Part shown: positions 46,802-58,354 of the stretch, one piece after another
Numbering within the stretch: the stretch's first letter is position 1
How the letters are laid out: each line of letters opens with the position of its first letter
Notes under the pieces: generated by a model
Seen by the model: the letters and a program-made list of their open reading frames with translations, nothing else
What the model was told of the DNA's origin: nothing
Database searches by the model: none
Source: Lysobacterales bacterium
GTDB lineage: Bacteria; Pseudomonadota; Gammaproteobacteria; Xanthomonadales; Wenzhouxiangellaceae
Reading direction: 5' to 3'
DNA length: 64,000 nucleotides
Assembly: GCA_002722315.1 (NCBI GenBank)
Contig: PBLG01000046.1
Span: 248,001-312,000, forward strand
Made by a program: the position numbers and the translations under genes

Positions 46802-48142
46802 ATGACCTCTCCGGCCATTGATCTGCCAACCGAATCTCCCCGCAAGCTGCACGAAATCGAGTCCGAAATCACTGAACTGGCCGCGCACATTCACGCCGCG
46901 ACTTACCGGCTGCTCGTGCTCATTCGCGAGTTCGACGAGCGCGAGGGCTGGGGCGGGCCCGGGATGAAGTCCTGCGCGCATTGGCTCAACTGGAAATGCG
47001 GCATCGGACTTGGGGCAGCGCGCGAAAAGGTGCGAGTTGCCCATGCACTGAACGATTTGCCGAAAATCAGCGACGCGTTCCGGCGCGGCACGGTCAGCTT
47101 TTCCAAGGTCCGCGCGATGACTCGCGTCGCGACCCCGGAGAACGAGGATTACCTGATGCAGATTGCGGATCGCGGTACGGCCTCGCATGTCGAACGGCTC
47201 GTCAAGAACTTTCGAAAGGTCAAACGAATCGAGGCGCTCGAGCAGGAGAATCAGCGCCATGCTTTGCGCGAGCTGAACTGGTTTGTCGATGACGACGGCA
47301 GCTACGTGATCCGCGCGCGCTTGACGCCGGAGCAGGGCGAGCGGGTAGTCAAAGCGCTCGAAGCCGCCTGCGATGAGAATGATTCTGAATTAAAAAACGT
47401 TCCCGCGGAAACGTCGACCACCCCGGCCGTCGATCCGATGAGCGATCCGGTCGCGGCGCGCCGCGCGGATGCACTGGAACGCCTGGCCGATGCATTCTTC
47501 GGCAAGCCCGGTGACGGTGAATCGTCTGCAGTCACCGGCGGCGATCGCTGCACCATCAACCTGCACACCACGCCCGACACGCTCGCGGCCGACGGCGAAA
47601 CGGCCGAAGCCGAGCTGGAATCGGGCGCACGCGTTTCCGCGGAAACGTCCAGAAGGCTGGCCTGCGACTGCGGCGTGGTGCACTGGCGCGAGGACGATGA
47701 CGGTTCGGCGCTGAACGTCGGCCGCAAGACCCGCAGCATCCCGCCGGCGATCCGGCGCGCACTGCAGCGGCGCGACCAGGGCTGCCGCTTCCCGGGCTGC
47801 ACTACCCACAAATATGTCGACGCGCACCACATCCTGCACTGGGCTGACGGCGGCGAAACGAAGCTGGACAACCTGGTTCTCCTGTGCCGACATCACCATC
47901 GCCTGGTCCACGAAGGCGGTTACGGCGTGGACATGACCGCCGGCGGCCCGAAATTTACCGATCCGACCGCACGGACCATCGCACCGGCGGCAGAAACGCG
48001 TTTCCGCGGAAACGTTTTTGCGCTGAAGCTGCAGAATCGACAAGTCGGGCTGAAAATCGACTCCGAGACCACGATTCCGATGTGGGAGGGCGAGCGAATG
48101 GACGACGGGATGGCGGTGGAGGGGTTGTTGCAGTTGGAGTAG
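46802..48142 (+). CDS. DUF222-HNH endonuclease
   Basis: 446 residues. The N-terminal DUF222 (13E12-like) region spans about 15-290: EITELAAHIHAATYRLLVLIREFDEREGW, HWLNWKCGIGLGAAREKVRVAHAL and VSFSKVRAMTRVATPENEDYL. The HNH nuclease is at about 330-375: CRFPGCTTHKYVDAHHILHWADGG and LDNLVLLCRHHHRLVHEGG, with zinc-site cysteines and HH catalytic residues intact. Expression is probably DNA-damage induced through the box at 46766. The coding sequence holds three copies of a GTTTCCGCGGAAAC palindrome (47397, 47631, 47999). DUF222-HNH proteins are common in actinobacteria and appear in multiple copies in some proteobacteria; their role is unsettled. Homing or mobile behaviour is one possibility. Confidence 0.9.
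   Translation: MTSPAIDLPTESPRKLHEIESEITELAAHIHAATYRLLVLIREFDEREGWGGPGMKSCAHWLNWKCGIGLGAAREKVRVAHALNDLPKISDAFRRGTVSFSKVRAMTRVATPENEDYLMQIADRGTASHVERLVKNFRKVKRIEALEQENQRHALRELNWFVDDDGSYVIRARLTPEQGERVVKALEAACDENDSELKNVPAETSTTPAVDPMSDPVAARRADALERLADAFFGKPGDGESSAVTGGDRCTINLHTTPDTLAADGETAEAELESGARVSAETSRRLACDCGVVHWREDDDGSALNVGRKTRSIPPAIRRALQRRDQGCRFPGCTTHKYVDAHHILHWADGGETKLDNLVLLCRHHHRLVHEGGYGVDMTAGGPKFTDPTARTIAPAAETRFRGNVFALKLQNRQVGLKIDSETTIPMWEGERMDDGMAVEGLLQLE
47397..47414. repeat. Intragenic palindrome, copy 1 (one mismatched pair)
   Basis: ACGTTCCCGCGGAAACGT, an 18 bp palindrome except for one pair. Read in the gene as NVPAETS. Confidence 0.85.
47631..47648. repeat. Intragenic palindrome, copy 2
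   Basis: The core CGTTTCCGCGGAAACG (47632-47647) is a perfect 16 bp palindrome. Read as RVSAETS in the same frame as copy 1. Confidence 0.9.
47999..48014. repeat. Intragenic palindrome, copy 3 (different reading frame)
   Basis: CGTTTCCGCGGAAACG, identical to copy 2, but read as TRFRGNVF in a different frame. The frame change argues that conservation acts at the DNA level. Confidence 0.9.
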
Positions 48143-48231
48143 GGCGGCTTCTTCGCTTGCCAGTCGCCGCTGCATAGGGGAAACTGCGGCGCGACGACAA
48201 TGCGTCCGATTGCGACGAGGGAGCAGAACCA

Positions 48232-48819
48232 ATGCAACGCAAGAAAAGTAGTTCCGCGTTACGGCTCCGAATCACTCTGGAGGGCATCGAGCCACCCATC
48301 TGGCGGAGTGTGATTTTTCCGCGAAACGGAACGCTCCACGAGCTGCATCGGGCAATCCAGATGATGTTTGACTGGTATGACTATCACCTGTACCAGTTCG
48401 AGATCGGTAACAGGCACTTCGAGGCGCCGGATGAGGGGTCAGAAGGCGAGGACTCGACCGAAGCCAGACTGTCGAAACTGATCACAGGGCCCGGTCAGAC
48501 CTTCATCTATCTCTACGATTTCGGAGACGGCTGGGCGCATCGGATCGAAGTCGAAGATGCCCACGTGTCAGCCGATCCGGGCTGGATTCCGTGGCTGGTC
48601 GACGGCGCCCGGCGTGGCCCGCCGGAAGATTGTGGCGGCGTCGACGGCTACCAGCGGCTGATCGAGGCAGCGAAAGCGCCGCGCGAATCCCTTGACGAAG
48701 ATGATCGGGAGTTCGTGGAATGGGCGGGCGACGATTTCGATCCGGAGAAATTCAACGTGGCTCAGGCGCGTCATGCCCTGCTGCTTGCCGCCGCGTGGGG
48801 CTGCTTGAAGCGACGATGA
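48232..48819 (+). CDS. Plasmid pRiA4b ORF-3 family protein
   Basis: 195 residues. Matches the pRiA4b ORF-3 (IS1096 TnpR-like passenger) family: LRLRITLEGIEPPIWRSVIFP, LHELHRAIQMMFDWYDYHLYQFEI, FIYLYDFGDGWAHRIEVED and CGGVDGYQRLIEA. These proteins are scattered on plasmids, islands and transposons; a biochemical role is not established. GGGAG precedes the ATG. It follows the HNH gene by 89 bp and could share its promoter. Confidence 0.88.
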   Translation: MQRKKSSSALRLRITLEGIEPPIWRSVIFPRNGTLHELHRAIQMMFDWYDYHLYQFEIGNRHFEAPDEGSEGEDSTEARLSKLITGPGQTFIYLYDFGDGWAHRIEVEDAHVSADPGWIPWLVDGARRGPPEDCGGVDGYQRLIEAAKAPRESLDEDDREFVEWAGDDFDPEKFNVAQARHALLLAAAWGCLKRR

Positions 48820-48831
48820 AGGTTCCTGCGG

Positions 48832-49641
48832 TCATTGCAATAACCCGATTGCTTGTGCCGTAGCCCAGGAAACGACTATGGCCCAGCCAAAGCTGGCGAG
48901 CGTGCCGATGATGACGGTTTCACTATGGCTGCGCTCCCTGGCGTACTGAAACCGGAGTATGGACTTGGCGGCGATGAGGAACCCGATAGCCTGAAATTCC
49001 TGAGCCATGATCAGCATGAAGATCAGCGCGCGTTCCAGAAGCCCGATCCATTTCCCGCCGTCGATCAAGCCTATGTCAGCCTCGAAGGCCTGCCTTTCAT
49101 CTGGCTGTGAATCCGTGCGCTTGCCGCGCTCTTGGTTAGGCTTGGCGGATTCATCCAGATTGAAGCCCTGCATGAACAGTTCGATTACGAAACCGCCGGT
49201 CCGCGTAGTGAGTGTGAAGCCGGCACTCACGCATAGCACGATCAGGAACTGCACCTGCAAGTCTGCCGAGAGTGTGGACCACCAGCCTTCGCTCCAGGCG
49301 TCGCGCAGGTACCAGGCCGTGACAACGATAACCAGAACATGCAGGATCTGGTCGGCCAGGAAAAGGATCAGTCTTCCGCGTGGGTGCTCGCGAACCCAGG
49401 GTTTTTCTGACTGCCAGAGCTTGCCCCAGTCGATTACCGCATGCGAAATGGCAATGATTGCAACGGTGATTAGTGCCCCGCTCGACCATGCCCCAAGCAG
49501 GACCGCCGCGGTCGCGGCGACAATCGCTACATGGGCGAGAAATGCCTTGACGCGACGTTTGTTGTCAATGATCCAGCGCACTTGCAGCACGAAATCGGCG
49601 AATACATGGGCGGCGAACAGTGTCAGGGCGGTTTCGATCAT
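48832..49641 (-). CDS. DUF3307 membrane protein
   Basis: 269 residues. The N-terminal DUF3307 region carries the typical FAAHVFADFVLQVRWIIDNKR, ISHAVIDWGKLW and LILFLADQILHVLVIV, with about six to seven hydrophobic helices overall (last: ETVIIGTLASFGWAIVVSWATA). Two conserved Asp/His pairs in the membrane (HVFADFVLQ, SHAVIDW) are a feature of this family. It is repeatedly encoded next to SatD-like proteins, as here, where the upstream same-strand gene is SatD-like. The function is not established. Confidence 0.85.
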   Translation of the reverse strand: MIETALTLFAAHVFADFVLQVRWIIDNKRRVKAFLAHVAIVAATAAVLLGAWSSGALITVAIIAISHAVIDWGKLWQSEKPWVREHPRGRLILFLADQILHVLVIVVTAWYLRDAWSEGWWSTLSADLQVQFLIVLCVSAGFTLTTRTGGFVIELFMQGFNLDESAKPNQERGKRTDSQPDERQAFEADIGLIDGGKWIGLLERALIFMLIMAQEFQAIGFLIAAKSILRFQYARERSHSETVIIGTLASFGWAIVVSWATAQAIGLLQ

Positions 49642-49716
49642 GTCGCGGTCAATCTCATGTTGCAGCTATCCGAGGGAACAACGGACAGCCGTGTCGAAAA
49701 AACGGGCGGCTTTGGC

Positions 49717-49772
49717 AAAAACAGTCTATTCAGGCTGTTTTTCTGAAAACAGGCCGTTCAGGCTGTTTTTCT
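49717..49772. repeat. Two tandem 28 bp repeats with internal dyad, probable operators of the SatD/DUF3307 pair
   Basis: Units 49717-49744 and 49745-49772 are similar at nearly every position. Each contains AAAACAG, a short spacer, then CAGGCTGTTTTTCT, making an inverted AAAACAG/CTGTTTT. They lie upstream of the DUF3307 gene, and the second overlaps the SatD-like gene's 3' end. Perfect 28-base periodicity (about 2.7 helical turns) fits paired protein binding. The candidate binder is the SatD-like protein, whose C-terminus has a helix-turn-helix; this is inferred. Confidence 0.75.
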
Positions 49773-50405
49773 ACCCAAAGCGCTCTCGAAACCGTGTATT
49801 GCCCGGAGAAGGGCCCGACCCCCGGCTTTCGCGAAATGGTCCTGCACAGTCTGCGGGCGAACTCCGATGGATTCCGCGACCTGTGCATATTTGGGTTCCT
49901 CGGGTGCTGCCACGAGCCCGAACACTTCCGCCTGTTTACTTGTCCATCCGCTCGAAAGCCCCTCGCAGGCCGCAAACAGGCCCTTGATCAGGGGCAAAAG
50001 CTGTCGAGGCTTGAAATCACCATCGATCGCCCAACGATCCGGGCCCTTGATTTCTTCGAGATGCATGCCCGATAGCTCAAAAGCGCTTCCCTGGGATCCG
50101 GCCAATGCGGTCCCTAGCGCGCCGAAGCCAATACCGAACGCGATTCTCGTATCCGCATCCTGGTCAAAATTCTTGACGATCGATCGGAACAGCAGTCCGG
50201 CCCGAAGCGCATGCACAGGTTCGATCAGCGCGAATTGCCACCCGTCGCCGCGGAATCGCTCCAGTCGGGGGCTGCTCGGCTCAGTCCATCTACGAATATT
50301 GTCCGCGCCCTCGGATAGCGACCGCATAAGTTCGTCAAGCCTTTCGCTCTCCATTCGAGTGGAGCGCACGATATCTCCGGTCAGCACGCAGATCTTTCCG
50401 CTCAT
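49758..50405 (-). CDS. SatD-like protein with C-terminal helix-turn-helix
   Basis: 215 residues from MSGKICVLTGDIVRSTRM. The N-terminus is the SatD family signature (VLTGDIVxS), followed by RFRGDGWQFALIEPVHALRAGLLFRSIV. This part looks like a nucleotidyl-cyclase-like fold (RFRGDGWQ); that is inference. The C-terminal segment YAQVAESIGVRPQTVQDHFAKAG reads as a helix-turn-helix. It lies 52 bases downstream of the restriction-modification gene and 116 bases upstream of DUF3307. The N-terminal 12 residues in the ORF track are dropped because ATG 50405 starts the conserved domain. Confidence 0.82.
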   Translation of the reverse strand: MSGKICVLTGDIVRSTRMESERLDELMRSLSEGADNIRRWTEPSSPRLERFRGDGWQFALIEPVHALRAGLLFRSIVKNFDQDADTRIAFGIGFGALGTALAGSQGSAFELSGMHLEEIKGPDRWAIDGDFKPRQLLPLIKGLFAACEGLSSGWTSKQAEVFGLVAAPEEPKYAQVAESIGVRPQTVQDHFAKAGGRALLRAIHGFESALGRKTA

Positions 50406-50457
50406 CGCTTTGCACTCGCTATCGCATGATTCGCTCGACACCCAATTAACGGCTTCT

Positions 50458-53976
<3,519 letters not shown>

Positions 53977-54026
53977 GGCCTCGATTGTTGCCGGAACGGG
54001 CGGGGTGGTCAAGTCGGGTTTGCCAA

Positions 54027-54320
54027 TTAGGACGGCGCGATGGGCGGCCACTGACGGCGGGTGTGGACCAGCGCAAGAATCCAGACCTTGCCGCGTTCGG
54101 GATCGACTTCGTAGATCAGTCGGTAGCTCTCGTGGACAATGAACTCGCGAGTGCCGGGAACCAGGCCCTCCCGGCCCAGCTCGGGATGGTCGATCAACCG
54201 CTTGACAGTCGTACCGAAAAGCGCGTCCATCCGGGCCGCTGCATACGGGTCATCGGCAGCGATTCTGGCCCAGATTTCAAATCGATCCTGGCGGGCCTCT
54301 GTCGTCCAGACGATTCTCAA
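54027..54320 (-). CDS. RelE/ParE-family toxin
   Basis: 97 residues: [67 protein letters not shown] and [14 protein letters not shown]. Typical ParE/RelE fold with the terminal HTRRQWP (HxRRxW) signature. The start overlaps the antitoxin stop by 4 bases. It sits just upstream of the restriction enzyme gene on the same strand, so toxin and restriction enzyme may be cotranscribed. Confidence 0.9.
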   Translation of the reverse strand: MRIVWTTEARQDRFEIWARIAADDPYAAARMDALFGTTVKRLIDHPELGREGLVPGTREFIVHESYRLIYEVDPERGKVWILALVHTRRQWPPIAPS

Positions 54321-54598
54321 CGCTCGGCCACTTTCATCGCCTGATGTCTGAGCTCGGCGAATTCGGCGTCGACTTCGGCGTCGTCGAGGCCCTTGCCGGC
54401 GCGCATCGAAGCGCGGGATTTCTTGACCTTGCGCTCCAGCCAGGTCCGGTAGTCCTCGTGCTGGTGCTTCTCGATGTATTCGCGCATGAGTTGGCGCACG
54501 ACCTGCGAGGCGGGACGATCGGCCGCTCGGGTTGCGGCCATGAAAGCCTCCCGGAGCTCCGGTTCCAGCTTCATCGTGAAAATCGCATCCTTGCTCAT
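54317..54598 (-). CDS. Ribbon-helix-helix antitoxin partner
   Basis: 93 residues from MSKDAIFTMKLEPELREAF. The beta-strand and helices (AIFTMKLEPELREAFMAAT, SQVVRQLMREYIEKHQ) fit a RHH DNA-binding domain. The tail (ASMRAGKGLDDAEVDAEFAEL) is the expected toxin-binding region. ORF track gives 11 extra N-terminal codons; ATG 54598 is preferred because the RHH begins there. It is the first gene of the minus-strand run antitoxin-toxin-RM-SatD-DUF3307. It is divergent from ruvB. Confidence 0.88.
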   Translation of the reverse strand: MSKDAIFTMKLEPELREAFMAATRAADRPASQVVRQLMREYIEKHQHEDYRTWLERKVKKSRASMRAGKGLDDAEVDAEFAELRHQAMKVAER

Positions 54599-54783
54599 GG
54601 TGTGCTCACCGGGTTTGGCGAAAGTATCCATAAAGTATATACCTGGTATGCATGACGCGCCACCTTGATCGATCCAGCCCGCGGCGCTCTTTTAGGACAG
54701 GGAAGAATTCATGCGCCAAGCCCTTCGGAACGATTTCCGCTACCATTCAAGGCTGATGGAAGTCCCCGGCGCCCGAGCCCCTG

Positions 54784-55845
54784 ATGACCGAAAGCCATTT
54801 CGCTGACGACGATTCCCGCCTGATTTCGGCTCGACCGGCCGACGAGGAAGTGCGCTTCGAGGCCTCGCTTCGGCCGGCGCGGCTGGCCGAGTACATCGGC
54901 CAGCAGACAATGAAGGACCGGCTGGGCATCTACCTGGAATCGGCCCGGCATCGCTCCGAGGCCCTGGATCACGTGCTGATCTTCGGCCCGCCGGGGCTCG
55001 GCAAGACCACGCTGGCCAACGTGATTGCCGCCGAGATGGGTACGAACCTGCGCCAGACCTCGGGGCCGGTGCTGGAGCGCGCCGGCGACCTGGCCGCGAT
55101 GCTGACCAATCTCGAGTCGGGCGACGTGCTGTTCGTCGATGAAATACACCGCCTGTCGCCGGTGGTCGAAGAAGTGCTGTACCCGGCGATGGAAGACTAC
55201 CGGATCGACATCATCATCGGCGAGGGACCGGCGGCACGCTCGATCCAGCTCGACCTGCCGAGATTCACGCTGGTGGGGGCGACGACGCGCGCCGGATTGC
55301 TGACTTCGCCGCTGCGCGATCGCTTCGGCATCGTCGAGCGGCTGGAGTTCTACGGCGTCGACGACCTGGCAAAGATCGTCACGCGCTCGGCCGGCATCCT
55401 GGAAATCGCCTGCGACGGGCAGGGCGCGGCAGAGATCGCGCGCCGGGCTCGCGGGACCCCGCGTATTGCCAATCGCCTGCTCAGGCGGGTGCGCGATTTT
55501 GCCCAGGTGCGGGCCGACGGCAGCATCGACGCCGACGTCGCGCGCCAGGCGCTGGAAATGATGCAGGTCGATGCCGAGGGCTTCGACCAGCTCGACCGCC
55601 GGCTGCTGACCGTGCTGATCGAGCACTTCGACGGCGGCCCGGTGGGTGTGGAAAGCCTGGCCGCGGCGCTTTCCGAGGAACGCGGCACGATAGAAGACGT
55701 CATCGAGCCGTTCCTGATTCAACAGGGATTTTTGGTACGCACCGCGCGCGGACGCATGGCCACGACGCGCACCTGGCAGCACCTGGGACTCAAGGCGCCG
55801 GCCAAGCCGGGGGGACCGGACCTGTTCGAAAGCAACGAGTCATGA
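54784..55845 (+). CDS. ruvB: Holliday junction branch migration ATPase RuvB
   Basis: 353 residues: [40 protein letters not shown] (Walker A), [12 protein letters not shown] (Walker B), and the RuvB-specific [20 protein letters not shown] and [18 protein letters not shown]. Its stop overlaps the ybgC start (ATGA), so it is cotranscribed with the Tol-Pal operon. Upstream is the defence/toxin island rather than ruvA. Confidence 0.98.
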   Translation: MTESHFADDDSRLISARPADEEVRFEASLRPARLAEYIGQQTMKDRLGIYLESARHRSEALDHVLIFGPPGLGKTTLANVIAAEMGTNLRQTSGPVLERAGDLAAMLTNLESGDVLFVDEIHRLSPVVEEVLYPAMEDYRIDIIIGEGPAARSIQLDLPRFTLVGATTRAGLLTSPLRDRFGIVERLEFYGVDDLAKIVTRSAGILEIACDGQGAAEIARRARGTPRIANRLLRRVRDFAQVRADGSIDADVARQALEMMQVDAEGFDQLDRRLLTVLIEHFDGGPVGVESLAAALSEERGTIEDVIEPFLIQQGFLVRTARGRMATTRTWQHLGLKAPAKPGGPDLFESNES

Positions 55846-56270
55846 CCGCAGGCGAATCCGGGCCCAACGAAACCTTCCGCTACCGCGTCTATTGGGAAGA
55901 TACCGACGCAGGCGGAGTGGTGTACCACGCGCGGTACCTGCAATTCCTGGAACGTGCCCGCTCCGACTGGCTGGCGAGCCTGGGCGTCTCGCAGACCGAA
56001 CTGCGCCGTGACACCGGCCTGATATTTGCCGTCACGCGCATGGAAATAGATTTCCGCAAACCGGCGCGGCTTGAAGATGAACTTGCCGTCTCGGTTCGCG
56101 TCCAAGCCGTGGGCCGCGCCCGGATGGACTTCACCCAGCAGATCCGGCGCGGTGACGAGTTGCTGATCGAGGCCGCGGTGCGCGCCGCCTGCCTGGATGC
56201 AGAGCGTTTCGCGCCGGCCCGAATGCCCGAAGAGATACAGGAAAAGCTCCGCGCATTGACTGTCTCTTGA
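55842..56270 (+). CDS. ybgC: Tol-Pal-associated acyl-CoA thioesterase YbgC
   Basis: 142 residues, hotdog fold. The active-site motif is [21 protein letters not shown], followed by [15 protein letters not shown]. It is encoded between ruvB and tolQ as in other gammaproteobacteria. Thought to act on acyl-CoA or acyl-ACP linked to phospholipid homeostasis. Confidence 0.95.
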   Translation: MTAGESGPNETFRYRVYWEDTDAGGVVYHARYLQFLERARSDWLASLGVSQTELRRDTGLIFAVTRMEIDFRKPARLEDELAVSVRVQAVGRARMDFTQQIRRGDELLIEAAVRAACLDAERFAPARMPEEIQEKLRALTVS

Positions 56271-56321
56271 GCAATAAACCGTCTAGAATACAAATAATTC
56301 CAGCCAACTCCCGGAAATTAC

Positions 56322-57008
56322 ATGAATGCAGACATGAACATCTGGAGCCTCATCGCCGAGGCCACGCTGGTGGTGCAGCTGGTCATGGCGATCCTGCTCC
56401 TGGCCTCGATCGCCTCCTGGGTCATCATCTTTTCCAAGCGCGCGGTGCTGGGGCGGATGGAAAAGCGCTCCAAGCAGTTCGAGGAACGCTTCTGGTCTGG
56501 CGCCGACCTAGGACAGCTGTATGACCGGATCACGTCCGAGCACAAGGTTCGCGAAGGCCAGGAGATCATTTTCGAGGCCGGCTACCGGGAATTCTCGCGG
56601 CTCCGGGAAGAGCAGCGAATCGCCGCCGACACGCTCGCCGGCGGTGCCCAGCGGGCCATGCGCGTGGCGCTGACGCGCGAGATCGATCGACTGGAGAACG
56701 GGCTCAACTTCCTGGCTACGGTCGGCTCCACCAGCCCCTACGTCGGGCTGTTCGGCACCGTCTGGGGCATCATGCACGCGTTCTTCGCGCTGGCCGGCGT
56801 GCAGCAGGCCACGATCGCCATGGTGGCCCCGGGCATCGCCGAGGCGCTGATCGCCACGGCCATGGGGCTGGTGGCGGCGATTCCTGCCGTGATCGCCTAC
56901 AACAGGTATTCCAACCAGGTCTACCGGCTGGAAGTGCGGATGGACAACTTCAAGGAAGAGTTCGCCGGCATCCTGTTCCGCCAGGCGCGCAAGCTGCAGG
57001 ACGCCTGA
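56322..57008 (+). CDS. tolQ: TolQ, inner-membrane motor subunit
   Basis: 228 residues, MotA/TolQ/ExbB family. Three membrane helices: IAEATLVVQLVMAILLLASIASWVIIFSKR, FLATVGSTSPYVGLFGTVWGIMHAFFAL and IAEALIATAMGLVAAIPAVIAYN. It forms the proton-driven motor with TolR. ATG 56322 or the MNIWSLIAE start 12 bases later are both possible. Confidence 0.97.
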   Translation: MNADMNIWSLIAEATLVVQLVMAILLLASIASWVIIFSKRAVLGRMEKRSKQFEERFWSGADLGQLYDRITSEHKVREGQEIIFEAGYREFSRLREEQRIAADTLAGGAQRAMRVALTREIDRLENGLNFLATVGSTSPYVGLFGTVWGIMHAFFALAGVQQATIAMVAPGIAEALIATAMGLVAAIPAVIAYNRYSNQVYRLEVRMDNFKEEFAGILFRQARKLQDA

Positions 57009-57011
57009 GCC

Positions 57012-57440
57012 ATGCAGACAGACGCCCCCATCCAGCGCCGCCGCCGGGCCATGGCCGAGATCAACGTGGTGCCGTACATCGACGTGATGCTGGTGCTTCT
57101 GATCATCTTCATGGTCACGGCACCTTTGCTCAACCTGGGCGTGGAAGTGGAGCTGCCACAGGGCAATGCCGAATCCATGGGCGACATCGAGGAGCCCCTG
57201 CTGGTGACCGTGGACCGCAACGGCGATCTTTACCTGAATACCGGCGATGCGCCGGAACTGGTCGACGGCCAGACCCTGGTCGAGCGCGTCAGCGTGATCG
57301 TCGGGCGCAATGAAAAGGTCCAGGTCCTGGTCGGCGGCGACCAGGCCGTGCCTTACCGGTATATCTACGACACCATGGTGCTGCTGCAGCGCGCCGGGGT
57401 AGCGTCCATCGGCTTCATGGGCGATCCGCCCGAGCAGTGA
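57012..57440 (+). CDS. tolR: TolR, inner-membrane motor subunit
   Basis: 142 residues, ExbD/TolR family. The single membrane helix carries the essential aspartate (EINVVPYIDVMLVLLIIFMV). The periplasmic domain includes YLNTGDAPELVDGQTL and ends with GFMGDPPEQ. It is 3 bases after tolQ and overlaps tolA by 4 bases. Confidence 0.97.
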   Translation: MQTDAPIQRRRRAMAEINVVPYIDVMLVLLIIFMVTAPLLNLGVEVELPQGNAESMGDIEEPLLVTVDRNGDLYLNTGDAPELVDGQTLVERVSVIVGRNEKVQVLVGGDQAVPYRYIYDTMVLLQRAGVASIGFMGDPPEQ

Positions 57441-58354
57441 AAGCGCAGGCCTCGCACAAACCGGTCCGACGCGATTCGCCGGCGCGCGACACGCTGCGCG
57501 CGCTCGCGATGGCGCTGGGCGTGCACCTGCTCGGCATCGCCCTGCTGTGGCTGGGCAGCCAGAGCTGGGAACCGAAGCGCCCGCCCCAGATCGCGCCCAG
57601 CTTCACGCTGGTGGATGCCTCGCCTTATCTCGAGGCCGAGCGGCAGGAGCAACTGGCCGAGGCGCAGGCCGAGGCGGCCGAGCGTCGGCTGGAACAGGCG
57701 CGTCGCGAGGAGGCCGAGCGGCAGCAGGCGCTTCAACGCCAGCGCGAGCAGGAGCAGGCCGAACAGGAACGCCAGGCCGCGCTCGAGGCCCAGCGCCAGC
57801 GTCAATTGGAGCGCGAGGCCGAACAGGCCCGGCTGGCAGAAGAACAGCAGCAGGTCGAGCGCGAGCGGCGCGAAGCCGAGCAGGCGCGTTTGCGCGAGCT
57901 GGAGGAATTGCGCCAGCGCCGCGAGCAGGCCCAGCGCGAGCGCGAGGAACAGGAACGTCGCCTGGCCGAGATCGCCGAGCGACGTGAACAGGAAGAACAG
58001 CGCCAGCGCGAAGCGGAAGAGGCCGAGCGGCTTCGGCTGGCGAGCGAGCAGGCGCAGGCCTCCGAGCAGCGCGCCACGCTCAGAGACGAGTACGTGGCGA
58101 CCATTCGGGAATTGGTGACGCGCAATTGGATTCGGCCGCCGACCACCCAGCCCGGGGTGCGCTGCTCGGTGCGCGTCGTTCAGATTCCGGGCGGCGAGAT
58201 CATCGACCAGGCCATCGCCAGCCCGTGCAACGCCGACCCGGCGACGCGACGCTCGATCATTGCCGCGGTCGAACGTGCAGCGGTCTTACCCTATCGAGGT
58301 TATGAGGATGTATTCGAACGTGAAATCATTTTTGAATTTGTTTACAACGGCTAG
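57437..58354 (+). CDS. tolA: TolA, periplasm-spanning energy transducer
   Basis: 305 residues from GTG 57437. An N-terminal membrane anchor (ALAMALGVHLLGIALLWLG) is followed by a long Gln/Glu/Arg/Ala-rich helical domain of about 150 residues (RQEQLAEAQAEAAERRLEQA). The C-terminal globular domain begins at RDEYVATIRELVTRNW and ends EIIFEFVYNG. It transmits TolQR motion to Pal and TolB. The tail overlaps tolB. Confidence 0.95.
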   Translation: MKAQASHKPVRRDSPARDTLRALAMALGVHLLGIALLWLGSQSWEPKRPPQIAPSFTLVDASPYLEAERQEQLAEAQAEAAERRLEQARREEAERQQALQRQREQEQAEQERQAALEAQRQRQLEREAEQARLAEEQQQVERERREAEQARLRELEELRQRREQAQREREEQERRLAEIAERREQEEQRQREAEEAERLRLASEQAQASEQRATLRDEYVATIRELVTRNWIRPPTTQPGVRCSVRVVQIPGGEIIDQAIASPCNADPATRRSIIAAVERAAVLPYRGYEDVFEREIIFEFVYNG

